Assembly: GCF_030695125.1 (NCBI RefSeq)
Contig: NZ_JAUYTP010000073.1
Location: 124,001-188,000, forward strand
Length of the DNA: 64,000 nucleotides
Origin: Allobosea sp.
GTDB taxonomy: Bacteria; Pseudomonadota; Alphaproteobacteria; Rhizobiales; Beijerinckiaceae
Direction: 5' to 3'
Shown one piece after another: positions 32,078-41,415 of this stretch. The position numbers and the translations under genes are program-made. The notes below the pieces were generated by a model. That model worked only from the letters and a program-made list of their open reading frames with translations. It was not told the origin of the DNA and did not search any database. The stretch's first letter is position 1, and every line of letters begins with the position of its first letter.

Positions 32078-32224
32078 GGCGCCGTCCTGCGGCTGGCGGC
32101 GGACGGCACGCCGTTGTCGCGGCCATGCGGCTCGCATATCCTGACGCAGCGGTATCCAGCAGGGGCGATGGGCCCACTCGCCCGACCGCGGCTTTCCAGG
32201 GACCGGCAGTGCTGGCGAGGCCCG

Positions 32225-33841
32225 ATGAGTGAACGCTTCAGGCAGTTCCAGGCCGTCTTTCCGGAAGAGGCCTGCCTCGACGCTCTGATGCGCGCGCGCC
32301 ATGGCGGCAGCAGCCTGACCTGCCCGGCCTGCAGCCGTCCTGGCCGTTTCGAGCCGCGCGTGAAGCTACGCGCCTGTTCCTGCGAGCATTGCAACTACAT
32401 GCTCCAGCCCGGGGCCGGTACGGTGCTCGACAATCGTCGCACGCCGCTGCAGCTCTGGTTCTTCGCGCTCAAGACCATCGCCGAACTGGGCGACAAGGCG
32501 GCTGCCGGCGTGATCGAGCGGGAGGCGCGGGTGCCCGCGCTCACCGCGCGTCGGCTGGTCGCCGAATTGACGGCCCTCGACGCCCGTGGCGAAGACTGGT
32601 TCGAGGCTTTGCGACGCGGTGTCTCCGGCGAGCGACCTGTCGCGATCACGAAGGCTGTTTCCGGCACCCTCGATTCCACGGACTCGATACCGAAGCCGCT
32701 CGCGTCGCCCGGGCCTGAAATCGCGGCGCGCGGCGTGTCGGGGCGGGCGATGATGATCGGGGTCGCGGTCGGGATCGTCTGTCTCACTGCGGCCGTGCTC
32801 GGTATTGCCCTGAACAAGATGGGGCAGGGGGAGGCTCCCCCGGATCCGGACATGGTCGCGAGCCTGGCCGCTCCGGCGCTGCAGACGGCGGCGCGTCCCT
32901 CGCTGATCCTGTCCTCGGTCGAGAGCGATCTGGAGGCGGCGCGGCAGGCGACGGAATTTGCGCTGAAGGCCGATCCGACGCTGGCCGAGATCAAGGCTCA
33001 GGTCGAAGCGGCGCCGGAAATCCCGGTCGTGCCGCTGACGCAGCCGCCGTCCAACATCCTCCTGGTGCCGCCGAAACTGCCCGCCGGCCAGGCGGCGCCG
33101 GGCCTGCGCTCGCGCATTCCGCAGGCGCCGATCACGACCGGCGGCGACCCCGAGCAGTTGCTGACCTTCGGGCCGATCCGGATCCGGCGGCATCTCGTCG
33201 AGACGATCGTGCGCGCCGGCAAGGTGGTGGGCGCGGATCCGACGCTGCTGATGGCGGTGGCGGACAAGGAATCGTCGTTCTCGACCTCGGTTCAGGCCAA
33301 GACGTCCTCGGCCACGGGCCTCTACCAGTTCATCGAGCAGACCTGGCTCGGCGTCGTCAGCGAATTCGGAACGAAGCACGGTCTGGCGGCGGAGGCGAAG
33401 CTGATCGGGCGCAATGGCCGCCAGTTCGTCGTGGCCGATGCGGCCGAGCGCCAGCGCATCCTCGATCTCAGGCGCGAGCCCTATCTCTCGGCGCTGCTGG
33501 CCGGCGAGATGCTGAAGCGCGATACGCTGCGGCTGGAGAAGGCCATGGGCCGCCACCTCACCGGTGGCGAGATTTACCTGATCCATTTCCTTGGGCCGGA
33601 CGCCGCCCAGACCTTCATCGAGACGATGGAGGAAAAGCCCGACGTCAAGGCGGCCGATCTGCTGCCGCGGCCGGCCCAGGCGAACCGGCCGATCTTCTAT
33701 GCGGATGCCGGCGGCGAGACCAAGACGCTGTCGGTCTCCGAGGTCCACCGCAAGTTCAACGAGATGATCAAGGTCAGGCTCGACCGCTACAAGACGGTGC
33801 GCCCTGCCGCGCCCCAGCAGGCGGAGCGCGCGAAGAAGTAG
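32225..33841 (+). CDS. IS1595-type zinc-ribbon / TM / lytic transglycosylase fusion
   Basis: N-terminal TCPACSRPGRFEPRVKLRACSCEHCNYMLQPGAGTVLDNRRTPLQLWFFALKTI; TM MMIGVAVGIVCLTAAVLGIAL; C-terminal VADKESSFSTSVQAKTSSATGLYQFIEQTWL. Confidence 0.8.
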   Translation: MSERFRQFQAVFPEEACLDALMRARHGGSSLTCPACSRPGRFEPRVKLRACSCEHCNYMLQPGAGTVLDNRRTPLQLWFFALKTIAELGDKAAAGVIEREARVPALTARRLVAELTALDARGEDWFEALRRGVSGERPVAITKAVSGTLDSTDSIPKPLASPGPEIAARGVSGRAMMIGVAVGIVCLTAAVLGIALNKMGQGEAPPDPDMVASLAAPALQTAARPSLILSSVESDLEAARQATEFALKADPTLAEIKAQVEAAPEIPVVPLTQPPSNILLVPPKLPAGQAAPGLRSRIPQAPITTGGDPEQLLTFGPIRIRRHLVETIVRAGKVVGADPTLLMAVADKESSFSTSVQAKTSSATGLYQFIEQTWLGVVSEFGTKHGLAAEAKLIGRNGRQFVVADAAERQRILDLRREPYLSALLAGEMLKRDTLRLEKAMGRHLTGGEIYLIHFLGPDAAQTFIETMEEKPDVKAADLLPRPAQANRPIFYADAGGETKTLSVSEVHRKFNEMIKVRLDRYKTVRPAAPQQAERAKK

Positions 33842-33888
33842 ACGGACGTGGCCGCCGGCCCGCCCGAACCGCAGAGGAGACCAGGACC

Positions 33889-34170
33889 ATGGCGGCCAAC
33901 CGTTTCGAGCAGGTGGACGAACCGCAGCCGGACGCGATCACGCTCAGTCTGAGCGCCGGCGACGGCGAGACCCACGGCCAGATTTCCTGTCCGGCCGAAC
34001 TGGCGGGCGGGCATCTCGTCAACGACTTCCTGAGCGACCCGATGCCGCCGGTCGATGCCTTCCGGGCCGCGGTGCGGCTCGCCAACGAGATCCGGGCGCC
34101 GATCGTCGTCGCGGATCCGCAGGGGCTCTGGCAGGACGATTGGGGCGTGCTTTACCGCGAGGCCGACTGA
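33889..34170 (+). CDS. small hypothetical protein (93 aa)
   Basis: ORF with own start, downstream of and co-directional with the zinc-ribbon/SLT gene. Confidence 0.6.
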   Translation: MAANRFEQVDEPQPDAITLSLSAGDGETHGQISCPAELAGGHLVNDFLSDPMPPVDAFRAAVRLANEIRAPIVVADPQGLWQDDWGVLYREAD

Positions 34171-34190
34171 GCGGGCGCATCGGCGACCGG

Positions 34191-36272
34191 TTACTCGATC
34201 CGGAAATAGCGCACGCCCAGCCCGAGCGGTTCGCCCTGGCGCAGGACGTCCTGCTGGAGGCTGGCGAAGAAATCCGTCGACGGGGTGGGGTTGGGGCCCG
34301 ACAGGGCCGGCAGCGGTGCCGTGCTGACGAAGGTCAGGACGGTCTGGGGCCGCGGCCCGCCCCCGGCCGATTCCAGCTTGAGGTTGAAGGTGGCGCGCCG
34401 TCCGTCGCGGCGCAGATAGCTGCCGAGATTGTAGACGAGCCCGTCGTCACCGATCAGCACGACGGCGACGTTGCGGCCGCCGTCATTGTCGATGGTCCCG
34501 CTCAGCACCTCGCCGCTCTTCATGTTGAAGGCGTTGATCTGGAGCCGCGGGGTGCGGTCGATGTTGTCCCCGAGCGCGCGCAGGAAATCCGCCATCGGGC
34601 ATTGCGCCGCCGTGATCGGCCGCAGATGGATCTGCGCCTCGAAGCCCTGCGCCGCCTTGAAGGTGGTGTCGAAGGCGACGAAGGGCTCGGTGCGGTTGCC
34701 AAAGCCCTCCAGAACCGCGCGCGTCGCGGTCAACTCGGTCGGCCAGAGGAAGAAGCACGGGCCGCCGTCATAGGTCGCGATGTAGCGCTGCACGCGCTCG
34801 ATCGGCGGGCGGGGCGGCTGAGCGACCGCGATCTGGGCCGGGTCGCTGCGCCCCGGCGCTGCGGGCGGTGTCTCCGGGCGCGGTTGCGCGGCAGGCGGCA
34901 CGGCCGGCGTCGCCGGCGGGCGCGCCGGCTCGGCCACGGTCGGCTGCGGCATGCGCGGATCGGGCCGGGTCGGGGCCGCGACCGGCGGCGGGGCGACGAC
35001 GGCGGTCTGCGGCTCGGGTCGCGGCGGCGAGGGCTGCGTCGGCTGCGGTTGTGGCTGGGGCTGGGGCGGTGCGGCGGCGGCGGCCGGCGGCTCGTTGAGC
35101 GCGGGCGGCGGGTTCGGGGGCGGCTGCGTCACAGGCGGCGGGGTCACCACGACGGGTGTCGGTACGGCGGGCGGCTCGATCAGCTCCGGCACGCGGTTCT
35201 GGGCCTGCGCCGGGTTGGGTGTCTGGGCCGGGGTCTGGGCCTGGGCCGGCGGGTCGCTGCGGGTTTCGTTGAGAGCCGGAGGCGGGGCGCTGCCGCGCGG
35301 CGGCTCGTCGTTCAGCAGGGTCCAGCCATAGAATCCGCCGCCCGCCAGCAGGGCGAGCGCGGCGATGCCGGCGACGGCGCGCAGCGGGGACCTGCCGGCC
35401 GCGGCCGCGGCGGCCGGCGCCTGCGGCTGCCAGGCGGCGACCTCCGACATGTCGGCGAAGCGCTCGGCCGGGTCGGCGGCGAGCATGCGGGCCAGGAGCG
35501 GGCGGATGCGGGCGTCGATGCCCGAGAGGTCGGGCAGGCGACGGCGCTTCTCGAGGATCTGGACCTGGCTGCCGCCCATGTCGAGCGGCTTGCCGGTCAT
35601 CGCTTCGGCGAGGACGAGGCCGAAGCTGTACATGTCGGAGCGGCCGGTGACGTCGCCGCCATAGAGCCCGAGCTGCTCGGGCGAGACGTAGTTGTACTTG
35701 CCGGCGAAGCCCGAGCCGATGACCGTGCCTTCGCCCAGGATGCTGGAGCGGGCGATGCCGAAATCGATGATCTTGGCGCGGGCGATGCTGCCGCCGGGCA
35801 GGATGATGTTGTCCGGCGAGACGTCGCGGTGGACGATGCCCAGCAGATGGGCGGCGTGGAGGCCCGGTCCTATGCGCCGGCGCAGCACATCGACCTCGTC
35901 GAGGCTCAGCGGCGCCTGCTTGATGCGCTCCGAGAGCGGCTGGCCGTCGACGAACTCCATCGCCAGATAGGGCGACTGCGTCCCCGGATCGATGGTGAAG
36001 ACGTAATAGCGGACGATGGCTTCGTTGTAGAGGTTGTGCAGGGCGGCGGCCTCGCGCCGGAACAGGGCGAGCGCCGCCTCGTCGCGCGCGAGTTCCGGGC
36101 GGATCATCTTGATCGCCACCGCGTCGCCGGTCTGGATGGCGCGGCCCTTGTAGACCTCGCCCATGCCGCCGACCCCGATCAGCCGCTCGACCTCGTAGAT
36201 GCCGTTCAGGGTGGTCCCGACGGAGACGGCGCCGGCGCGGGGCGCGAAGATGGTGCGCTCGGAGTCGCTCAT
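34191..36272 (-). CDS. ppkA: T6SS-associated serine/threonine protein kinase (PpkA-like)
   Basis: GVGGMGEVYKGRA, IVHRDVSPDNIIL, IIDFGIARSS; TM (AVAGIAALALLAGGGFYGW); Pro-rich linker and extracytoplasmic domain; overlaps PP2C gene. Confidence 0.85.
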   Translation of the reverse strand: MSDSERTIFAPRAGAVSVGTTLNGIYEVERLIGVGGMGEVYKGRAIQTGDAVAIKMIRPELARDEAALALFRREAAALHNLYNEAIVRYYVFTIDPGTQSPYLAMEFVDGQPLSERIKQAPLSLDEVDVLRRRIGPGLHAAHLLGIVHRDVSPDNIILPGGSIARAKIIDFGIARSSILGEGTVIGSGFAGKYNYVSPEQLGLYGGDVTGRSDMYSFGLVLAEAMTGKPLDMGGSQVQILEKRRRLPDLSGIDARIRPLLARMLAADPAERFADMSEVAAWQPQAPAAAAAAGRSPLRAVAGIAALALLAGGGFYGWTLLNDEPPRGSAPPPALNETRSDPPAQAQTPAQTPNPAQAQNRVPELIEPPAVPTPVVVTPPPVTQPPPNPPPALNEPPAAAAAPPQPQPQPQPTQPSPPRPEPQTAVVAPPPVAAPTRPDPRMPQPTVAEPARPPATPAVPPAAQPRPETPPAAPGRSDPAQIAVAQPPRPPIERVQRYIATYDGGPCFFLWPTELTATRAVLEGFGNRTEPFVAFDTTFKAAQGFEAQIHLRPITAAQCPMADFLRALGDNIDRTPRLQINAFNMKSGEVLSGTIDNDGGRNVAVVLIGDDGLVYNLGSYLRRDGRRATFNLKLESAGGGPRPQTVLTFVSTAPLPALSGPNPTPSTDFFASLQQDVLRQGEPLGLGVRYFRIE

Positions 36273-37078
36273 GGCGTGTCGGTCTCCTGCATGCGCCTGT
36301 TCGGCATCCACCGGGTCGTCCGGTCGTCCCTGCGGCTATAGCGCATGATGATCACCGTAACGTTGTCGCGCGCTCCGCGCTGCAGGGTGAGCTGCAGCAG
36401 GGCGTTGCAGGCCTGCTGCGCGCCCCTCTCCTCGACCGCTTCCAGGATCTCGGCCTCCGCGACATGCTCGGTCAGGCCATCGGAGCAGAGCACGAAGACG
36501 TCGCCATCCTCGATCTCGCCGCTGTCGAGGTCGAGTTCGGGCACGTCGTGGACGCCGATCGCGCGGGTGATGACATGGCGTCGCGGCGAGAGCCTGGCTT
36601 CCGCGGCGGTCATCACGCCGCGCTCGACCAGTTCCTGGACCTCGGTGTGGTCGCGCGAGATCTGCAGGATCTGGCCGGCACGGATGAGGTAGATCCGGCT
36701 GTCGCCACACCAGACGCAGGCGAAGTGACGCTCGTGGACGAGCAGGACCGCCAGCGTCGAGCCCATTGCCGCGCCGTTGCCCTCCGCGATGTGGCGGCGC
36801 AGCGTCGCATTGGCGTCCAGCACGCCATTCTCCAGCCGGGCCAGCAGGTCGGGCGCCGACTGGGTCTTGCCGATGCTCTCGATCGCGGCGGCCACCGTGG
36901 CGCTGGCGAGCGCGCCGTTCTCATGACCGCCCATGCCGTCGGCGACCGCCCAGATGCCGAATTCGGGCCGGACGACGAGATTGTCCTCGTTGGCGCTGCG
37001 GATGCGGCCGACATGGCTGACGGCGCCGGTCTCGAAGGCCGATGCGGTCTGGCTCGGATTCTGGCTGAGATCGCTCAT
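36269..37078 (-). CDS. pppA: PP2C-family protein phosphatase (PppA-like)
   Basis: SHVGRIRSANEDNLVVRPEFGIWAVADGMGGHENG, CSDGLTEHV, ARDNVTVI. Confidence 0.9.
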   Translation of the reverse strand: MSDLSQNPSQTASAFETGAVSHVGRIRSANEDNLVVRPEFGIWAVADGMGGHENGALASATVAAAIESIGKTQSAPDLLARLENGVLDANATLRRHIAEGNGAAMGSTLAVLLVHERHFACVWCGDSRIYLIRAGQILQISRDHTEVQELVERGVMTAAEARLSPRRHVITRAIGVHDVPELDLDSGEIEDGDVFVLCSDGLTEHVAEAEILEAVEERGAQQACNALLQLTLQRGARDNVTVIIMRYSRRDDRTTRWMPNRRMQETDTP

Positions 37079-37782
37079 GACACGGCCCGCCCCGGTTCGA
37101 GGAACGCATCGAAATGGCCGGTCAGCAGGCCGGCGAAGAGATAGGGGTCGGGCAGCCCGTGCCCGACCAAAGCGAGCGGCTCGAAATTCTCGCCGCCAAC
37201 GGTCCAGAAGCAGGTCGAATGGGCATAGGCGCGGGCGTGATCCTCGACCCGCAGGGCGGCGAGCCGGGCGGGAAAGCCGGCCGCGTCCAGCGCGGTGACG
37301 ATGGTGCCGTCCGAGAGGCGCACCATATCCTGCGGCGGCGGCGCGAGCAGCGAGTCATTGGGGACGGCTAGCCGCGCCAGGCGCTCCGAGACGGCCTCGA
37401 AGCTCGCCCCCGGATCGAGGGCCTGCAGCAGGAAATCCTCGATCCCGGCATACCAGGCGTCCTGCGGGTCGAGTTCCGGATGCGGGATCGCGCCGCCGGG
37501 CTGCGCCAGGGCGAAGACGGTCAGCGGAAAGTAGCGGCCGACGCCGTCGACGGAGGGCATGAAGGCCCCGGCGACGGCCTGCCCGCACAGGCCCTGGCCG
37601 ATCCAGAAGCGCCAGATCGGCGCGTTGAGGAAGGCCTCCTGCCAGCGTCCGGCCAGCGCGAGCCGGCTCGCGGTCAGCCCGCCCTGGAGCCAGGCCTCGT
37701 AGACCTTGAGGAAGGCCGCCGGCGCGTTCACCGCGATGAAGTCGCGCTTGGCCGGCAGCTTCCCGAACAGGCCGCAGCTCAT
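37075..37782 (-). CDS. tagF: type VI secretion-associated protein TagF
   Basis: CGLFGKLPAKRDFIAVNAPAAFLKVYEAWLQGGLTASR; 4-nt overlap with pppA. Confidence 0.9.
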   Translation of the reverse strand: MSCGLFGKLPAKRDFIAVNAPAAFLKVYEAWLQGGLTASRLALAGRWQEAFLNAPIWRFWIGQGLCGQAVAGAFMPSVDGVGRYFPLTVFALAQPGGAIPHPELDPQDAWYAGIEDFLLQALDPGASFEAVSERLARLAVPNDSLLAPPPQDMVRLSDGTIVTALDAAGFPARLAALRVEDHARAYAHSTCFWTVGGENFEPLALVGHGLPDPYLFAGLLTGHFDAFLEPGRAVS

Positions 37783-37786
37783 CGCC

Positions 37787-40700
37787 TCAGATCCCCGACG
37801 GGCAGCGGATCTCCCGCAGGGCGGGCAGGATCAGCGGGTTCTTCAGCGAGCCGACGCCGAACTGATAGCCGACCTGGCGCCCGCCCGCCGCCAGCGTCAG
37901 CCCGACATTGTCGCCCTGGCGCAGCACAGAGCCGGTGTCGAGCAGGCGGAAGAAGGACCAGACGCCGTCGCGCTCGAACAGCTTGATTTCGCCGGATGGC
38001 GCGCTTGGCCCCGAGGAGAAGAAGCCGCCGCCGAAGACGCCGCCGCCGCTCGCCCCGCCCAGCGTCAGCGTGATCGCGGTGCGGCCGATGCCGGCGCCCG
38101 GCCACATCACCGGGGCGGGCGTGTTGACGCCCTGCTGGCTCGTGACGGTGAAGCCGTTGATCTCGAGCTTGGCATTGGCGGCATCCGCCGAGAGCGCGGT
38201 CGGCACCACGATCATCTGGAAGGAGGGCAGGTTGCCGCCGGTCGGGAAGAAGGCTTCCCGAATCTCGCTGGCGCGCTGGAACTCGCGCAGTGTCGTCGCG
38301 GAGAGCGAGCGGGCGACGCGGCTGTCGGCGCGCCAGCTCCACTGCGCCTTGGAGCTGTCGACATAGGGTTCGAGCCGCTCCTTGTAGAACTTGTCCATGA
38401 TGCCGCCGGGCGCGAACAGGCGGGCGAAATCGGCCAGCGGCACGTCGCGCGCGCTGCCCTTCACGAAGGGATAGCGGTTGGTCAGGATCTCCGTGCAGAC
38501 GCGGCTGACCTGATCGCCCAGCGCCTGGCGCAGCAGGGCGACGGTGGCGCCGGTGGCATCGCCCTCGAAGTCGTTGACGGCCGACACGACCATAGCGCCG
38601 AAGGGGGCGGGGTAGCGCGAGGAATTGGCGCGCAGCGTCGCGATCAGCGGCACCAGCGCGGCATTGGCCGCAGCCGCCTGGGCCGGGTTGGTCGCGGCGG
38701 TGGCTAGGTTCTGGTTGATCTCGGACAGGACCTGCAGGAGCTGGTCGACCGGGCGGCGGCCGAGATCGCCCTCGACCAGGACATGGAAGGGCTTGAACTG
38801 GGCCTCGATATCGGCGCCGAGCGCCTCGTTGCCGCCGCCGCCGAGCACGCGCTCGACGCCGGGCGCGCTGAGCGGGAGATTGGTGCCCAGCCGGCTCAGC
38901 GCCTCGCTCGCGCGCTTCTCCAGAACATCGGTCGCGGCCGCTGCGGCCGCCTTGCGGGGGGAGGCGCGCTCCTTGGTGAGCTGCGTCTCGTCGCGGACGG
39001 ATTCGAGGATCTGCTTGAAGGGCGAGGTCGGCGCGGCCATCGCGCTGAGCGCGACATATTGCGGCTTGTCGGCGTTGAGCGGGCGCAGCTTGAGCCGCGC
39101 CAGGGTGCGCTGCCAGGAGGCGACGAAATCGCGGCTGTAGAGCTTGAGCAGGTCCTGGAAGAGCGTGGCGTATTGCGAGATGATCGCCTGCTGGTCGACA
39201 TTCTCGCCCAGCACCCAGCGCTCCTTCTCGATGCGGTCGCCGATGTCGCCGAGGCGGTCGACGAAGGCGTTCTGGAAGCCGTCATAGGTGTAGAAATAGG
39301 GCACGCGGACCGCGTCGAGGTCTTCGCCGCCGACGCCTTCGAAAGCCAGGCGCACGTCGGAGCCGCCGCGGCGGGCCGCGACCCAGTCCTTCTGGCTCTG
39401 CGAGCGGGCCTGGGTGCGCAAGAGCTCATAGGCGCGTTCCGCGATGCTGAGGCGGCGCAGCGTGCGCTGGCTGTTCTCGATCAGCGACTGGTTGAGCTTG
39501 ACCAGCGGCTCGGCCTCGCCGTCGTCGAGATCGAGCATCGCGACCAGATGCTCCTCCAGCGCCTCGCGGCCCTTCGCGTTGGCGGCGCCGGGGAAGAGGT
39601 TCTCGGCCCAGTCCAGCCGCATCCAGGCGATGACGAGGTCGCGGTCGAGCTTCGCCTGGCCGCCGACCATCATGTAGACCTTGAGCGCCTCGTAGACGAA
39701 GCCGGGATTGGTCTGGTTGGCCTCGAGCTGCTCCTCCAGCCGGAAGATAATGCGCGAGCGCAGCATCCGCTCCAACGCCTGCTGATAGGTCAGTTCGGCC
39801 GCGTTCTGCAAGCGGGCGCGCTGGCTGAGGCCGAAGGTGGCGGCGGTCGGCGTCGGCTCCTCGCGGGTGGCGTAGCCCGCCGGCAGGTGCCGCAGCTTAT
39901 GCAACAGCGGCAGGACGCGGCTGAAATTGCGTTCGGAGATCGTCGTCTCCTGCAGCACCGGGGCGGCGCTGGAGCGGTAGTCGGAGAGGCCGTAATTGGT
40001 TGCGGTGATCAGGTCGCTGTTGCGCGAGAAGCTCGTCCACCACAGGCCGAGCGCGGCGAGCGAGACGAGTGCCACCGTGGCGAAGCCGGCGGCCCGCAGC
40101 AGGGTGGCGCGGCGCGCGGCGCCGAGGTCGGTCGAGACCCAGCCTGACTCGCCGATGATGACCTTCTGGATCAGGTCGGTCAGGAAATAGCTCTTGCCGC
40201 GGCCGGAATAGGCGCCGGCGCTGGCGTGGCTGCTGCCGAAATTGCGCGAGAGCGCCCCGATCAACTGGTCGATCGGCGTGCCTTCCTGCGTGCCGGAGGT
40301 GAAATAGAAGCCGCGCAGCGTCGCATTGGCATGATAGCGCGTCGGCTCGAAGACGCGGCCGAGAAAATCGGTAATCGAGCGCTTCAGCGTCGCCATCTGG
40401 CTCGGGAAGCCGAAGATCTGGGCACGCGCGGTCGGGTTGGCCTCGTCCTGCAGCCGGTCGGGGAGGCGCTCGTTCAGCCGCTCGATCAGCGCATCATATT
40501 CGGGTGCGACGTCGCCGATCATGTTGCGGGTCTTGTCGCCGGTCTGGAAGGTGTGTCCCCAGACCATCCGGCGCTGCGGCTCGGAGAGCCCGCCGAAATA
40601 CTCGTTGAAGCCGGCGATCAGGTCGGCCTTGGTGAAGACGGCATAGACCGGGAAGTCGACCTTCAGCCGCTCGTTCAGCTCGAGCAGCCGGTTGCGGATC

Positions 40701-41401
40701 GCGTCGGCATGGGCGGCGATCTCCTCGGGGCTCGACGTCAGCAGATCCTCGACGCTGATCGCCACCATGACGCCGTTGATCGGCTGGCGCGGGCGATGGG
40801 TCTTGAGCAGATCGAGGAAGGCAAGCCAGCTCGCCTTCTCGGCCTTCGCGTCGGTGTCCTGCGTGGTGTAGCGGCCGGCCGTGTCGATCAGCACGGCCTC
40901 CTCGGAAAACCACCAGTCGCAATAGCGGGTGCCGCCAACGCCGGCGATCGCGGCCGGCGCCGCGCCACCGCGGGCGAGCGGGAATTTCAGCCCGGAATTG
41001 ACCAGCGCGGTCGTCTTGCCGGCGCCGGGCGGGCCGATGATGACGTACCAGGGCAGGTCGTAGAGATAGTCGCCGCCATCCTTGCCGCGGGCGCGGCGCA
41101 GCGTCGCCAGCGCGTCGCGCATCGAGGCCGACAGCGCGGCACCGTCGCCTGTCGCCTCCTGCTGCTGTTCCAGCGCCTCGGTGAGCGCGGCGGTGGCGCG
41201 GCGCCGGCGGATCACGATCAGCGCGATCCAGGCCAGCGCGCCGAGCGCCAGCAGCAGGACGATCGGCAGCCGCACCCAGACCGAGTCGAACGGGCGGACG
41301 TCGCCGACGGCAAGGAACGGCGCGCCGAACCAGACGAGCAGGCCAAGCGCCAGCGTCCCGACGGTGATGGCGGCGATTCTGAGCCAGGTGGCGAGGTTCA
41401 T
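37787..41401 (-). CDS. tssM: T6SS membrane subunit TssM (IcmF)
   Basis: YVIIGPPGAGKTTALVNSGLKFPLA; 1204 aa; membrane N-terminus. Confidence 0.96.
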   Translation of the reverse strand: MNLATWLRIAAITVGTLALGLLVWFGAPFLAVGDVRPFDSVWVRLPIVLLLALGALAWIALIVIRRRRATAALTEALEQQQEATGDGAALSASMRDALATLRRARGKDGGDYLYDLPWYVIIGPPGAGKTTALVNSGLKFPLARGGAAPAAIAGVGGTRYCDWWFSEEAVLIDTAGRYTTQDTDAKAEKASWLAFLDLLKTHRPRQPINGVMVAISVEDLLTSSPEEIAAHADAIRNRLLELNERLKVDFPVYAVFTKADLIAGFNEYFGGLSEPQRRMVWGHTFQTGDKTRNMIGDVAPEYDALIERLNERLPDRLQDEANPTARAQIFGFPSQMATLKRSITDFLGRVFEPTRYHANATLRGFYFTSGTQEGTPIDQLIGALSRNFGSSHASAGAYSGRGKSYFLTDLIQKVIIGESGWVSTDLGAARRATLLRAAGFATVALVSLAALGLWWTSFSRNSDLITATNYGLSDYRSSAAPVLQETTISERNFSRVLPLLHKLRHLPAGYATREEPTPTAATFGLSQRARLQNAAELTYQQALERMLRSRIIFRLEEQLEANQTNPGFVYEALKVYMMVGGQAKLDRDLVIAWMRLDWAENLFPGAANAKGREALEEHLVAMLDLDDGEAEPLVKLNQSLIENSQRTLRRLSIAERAYELLRTQARSQSQKDWVAARRGGSDVRLAFEGVGGEDLDAVRVPYFYTYDGFQNAFVDRLGDIGDRIEKERWVLGENVDQQAIISQYATLFQDLLKLYSRDFVASWQRTLARLKLRPLNADKPQYVALSAMAAPTSPFKQILESVRDETQLTKERASPRKAAAAAATDVLEKRASEALSRLGTNLPLSAPGVERVLGGGGNEALGADIEAQFKPFHVLVEGDLGRRPVDQLLQVLSEINQNLATAATNPAQAAAANAALVPLIATLRANSSRYPAPFGAMVVSAVNDFEGDATGATVALLRQALGDQVSRVCTEILTNRYPFVKGSARDVPLADFARLFAPGGIMDKFYKERLEPYVDSSKAQWSWRADSRVARSLSATTLREFQRASEIREAFFPTGGNLPSFQMIVVPTALSADAANAKLEINGFTVTSQQGVNTPAPVMWPGAGIGRTAITLTLGGASGGGVFGGGFFSSGPSAPSGEIKLFERDGVWSFFRLLDTGSVLRQGDNVGLTLAAGGRQVGYQFGVGSLKNPLILPALREIRCPSGI

Positions 41402-41415
41402 GGGTTCGCCCTCCC

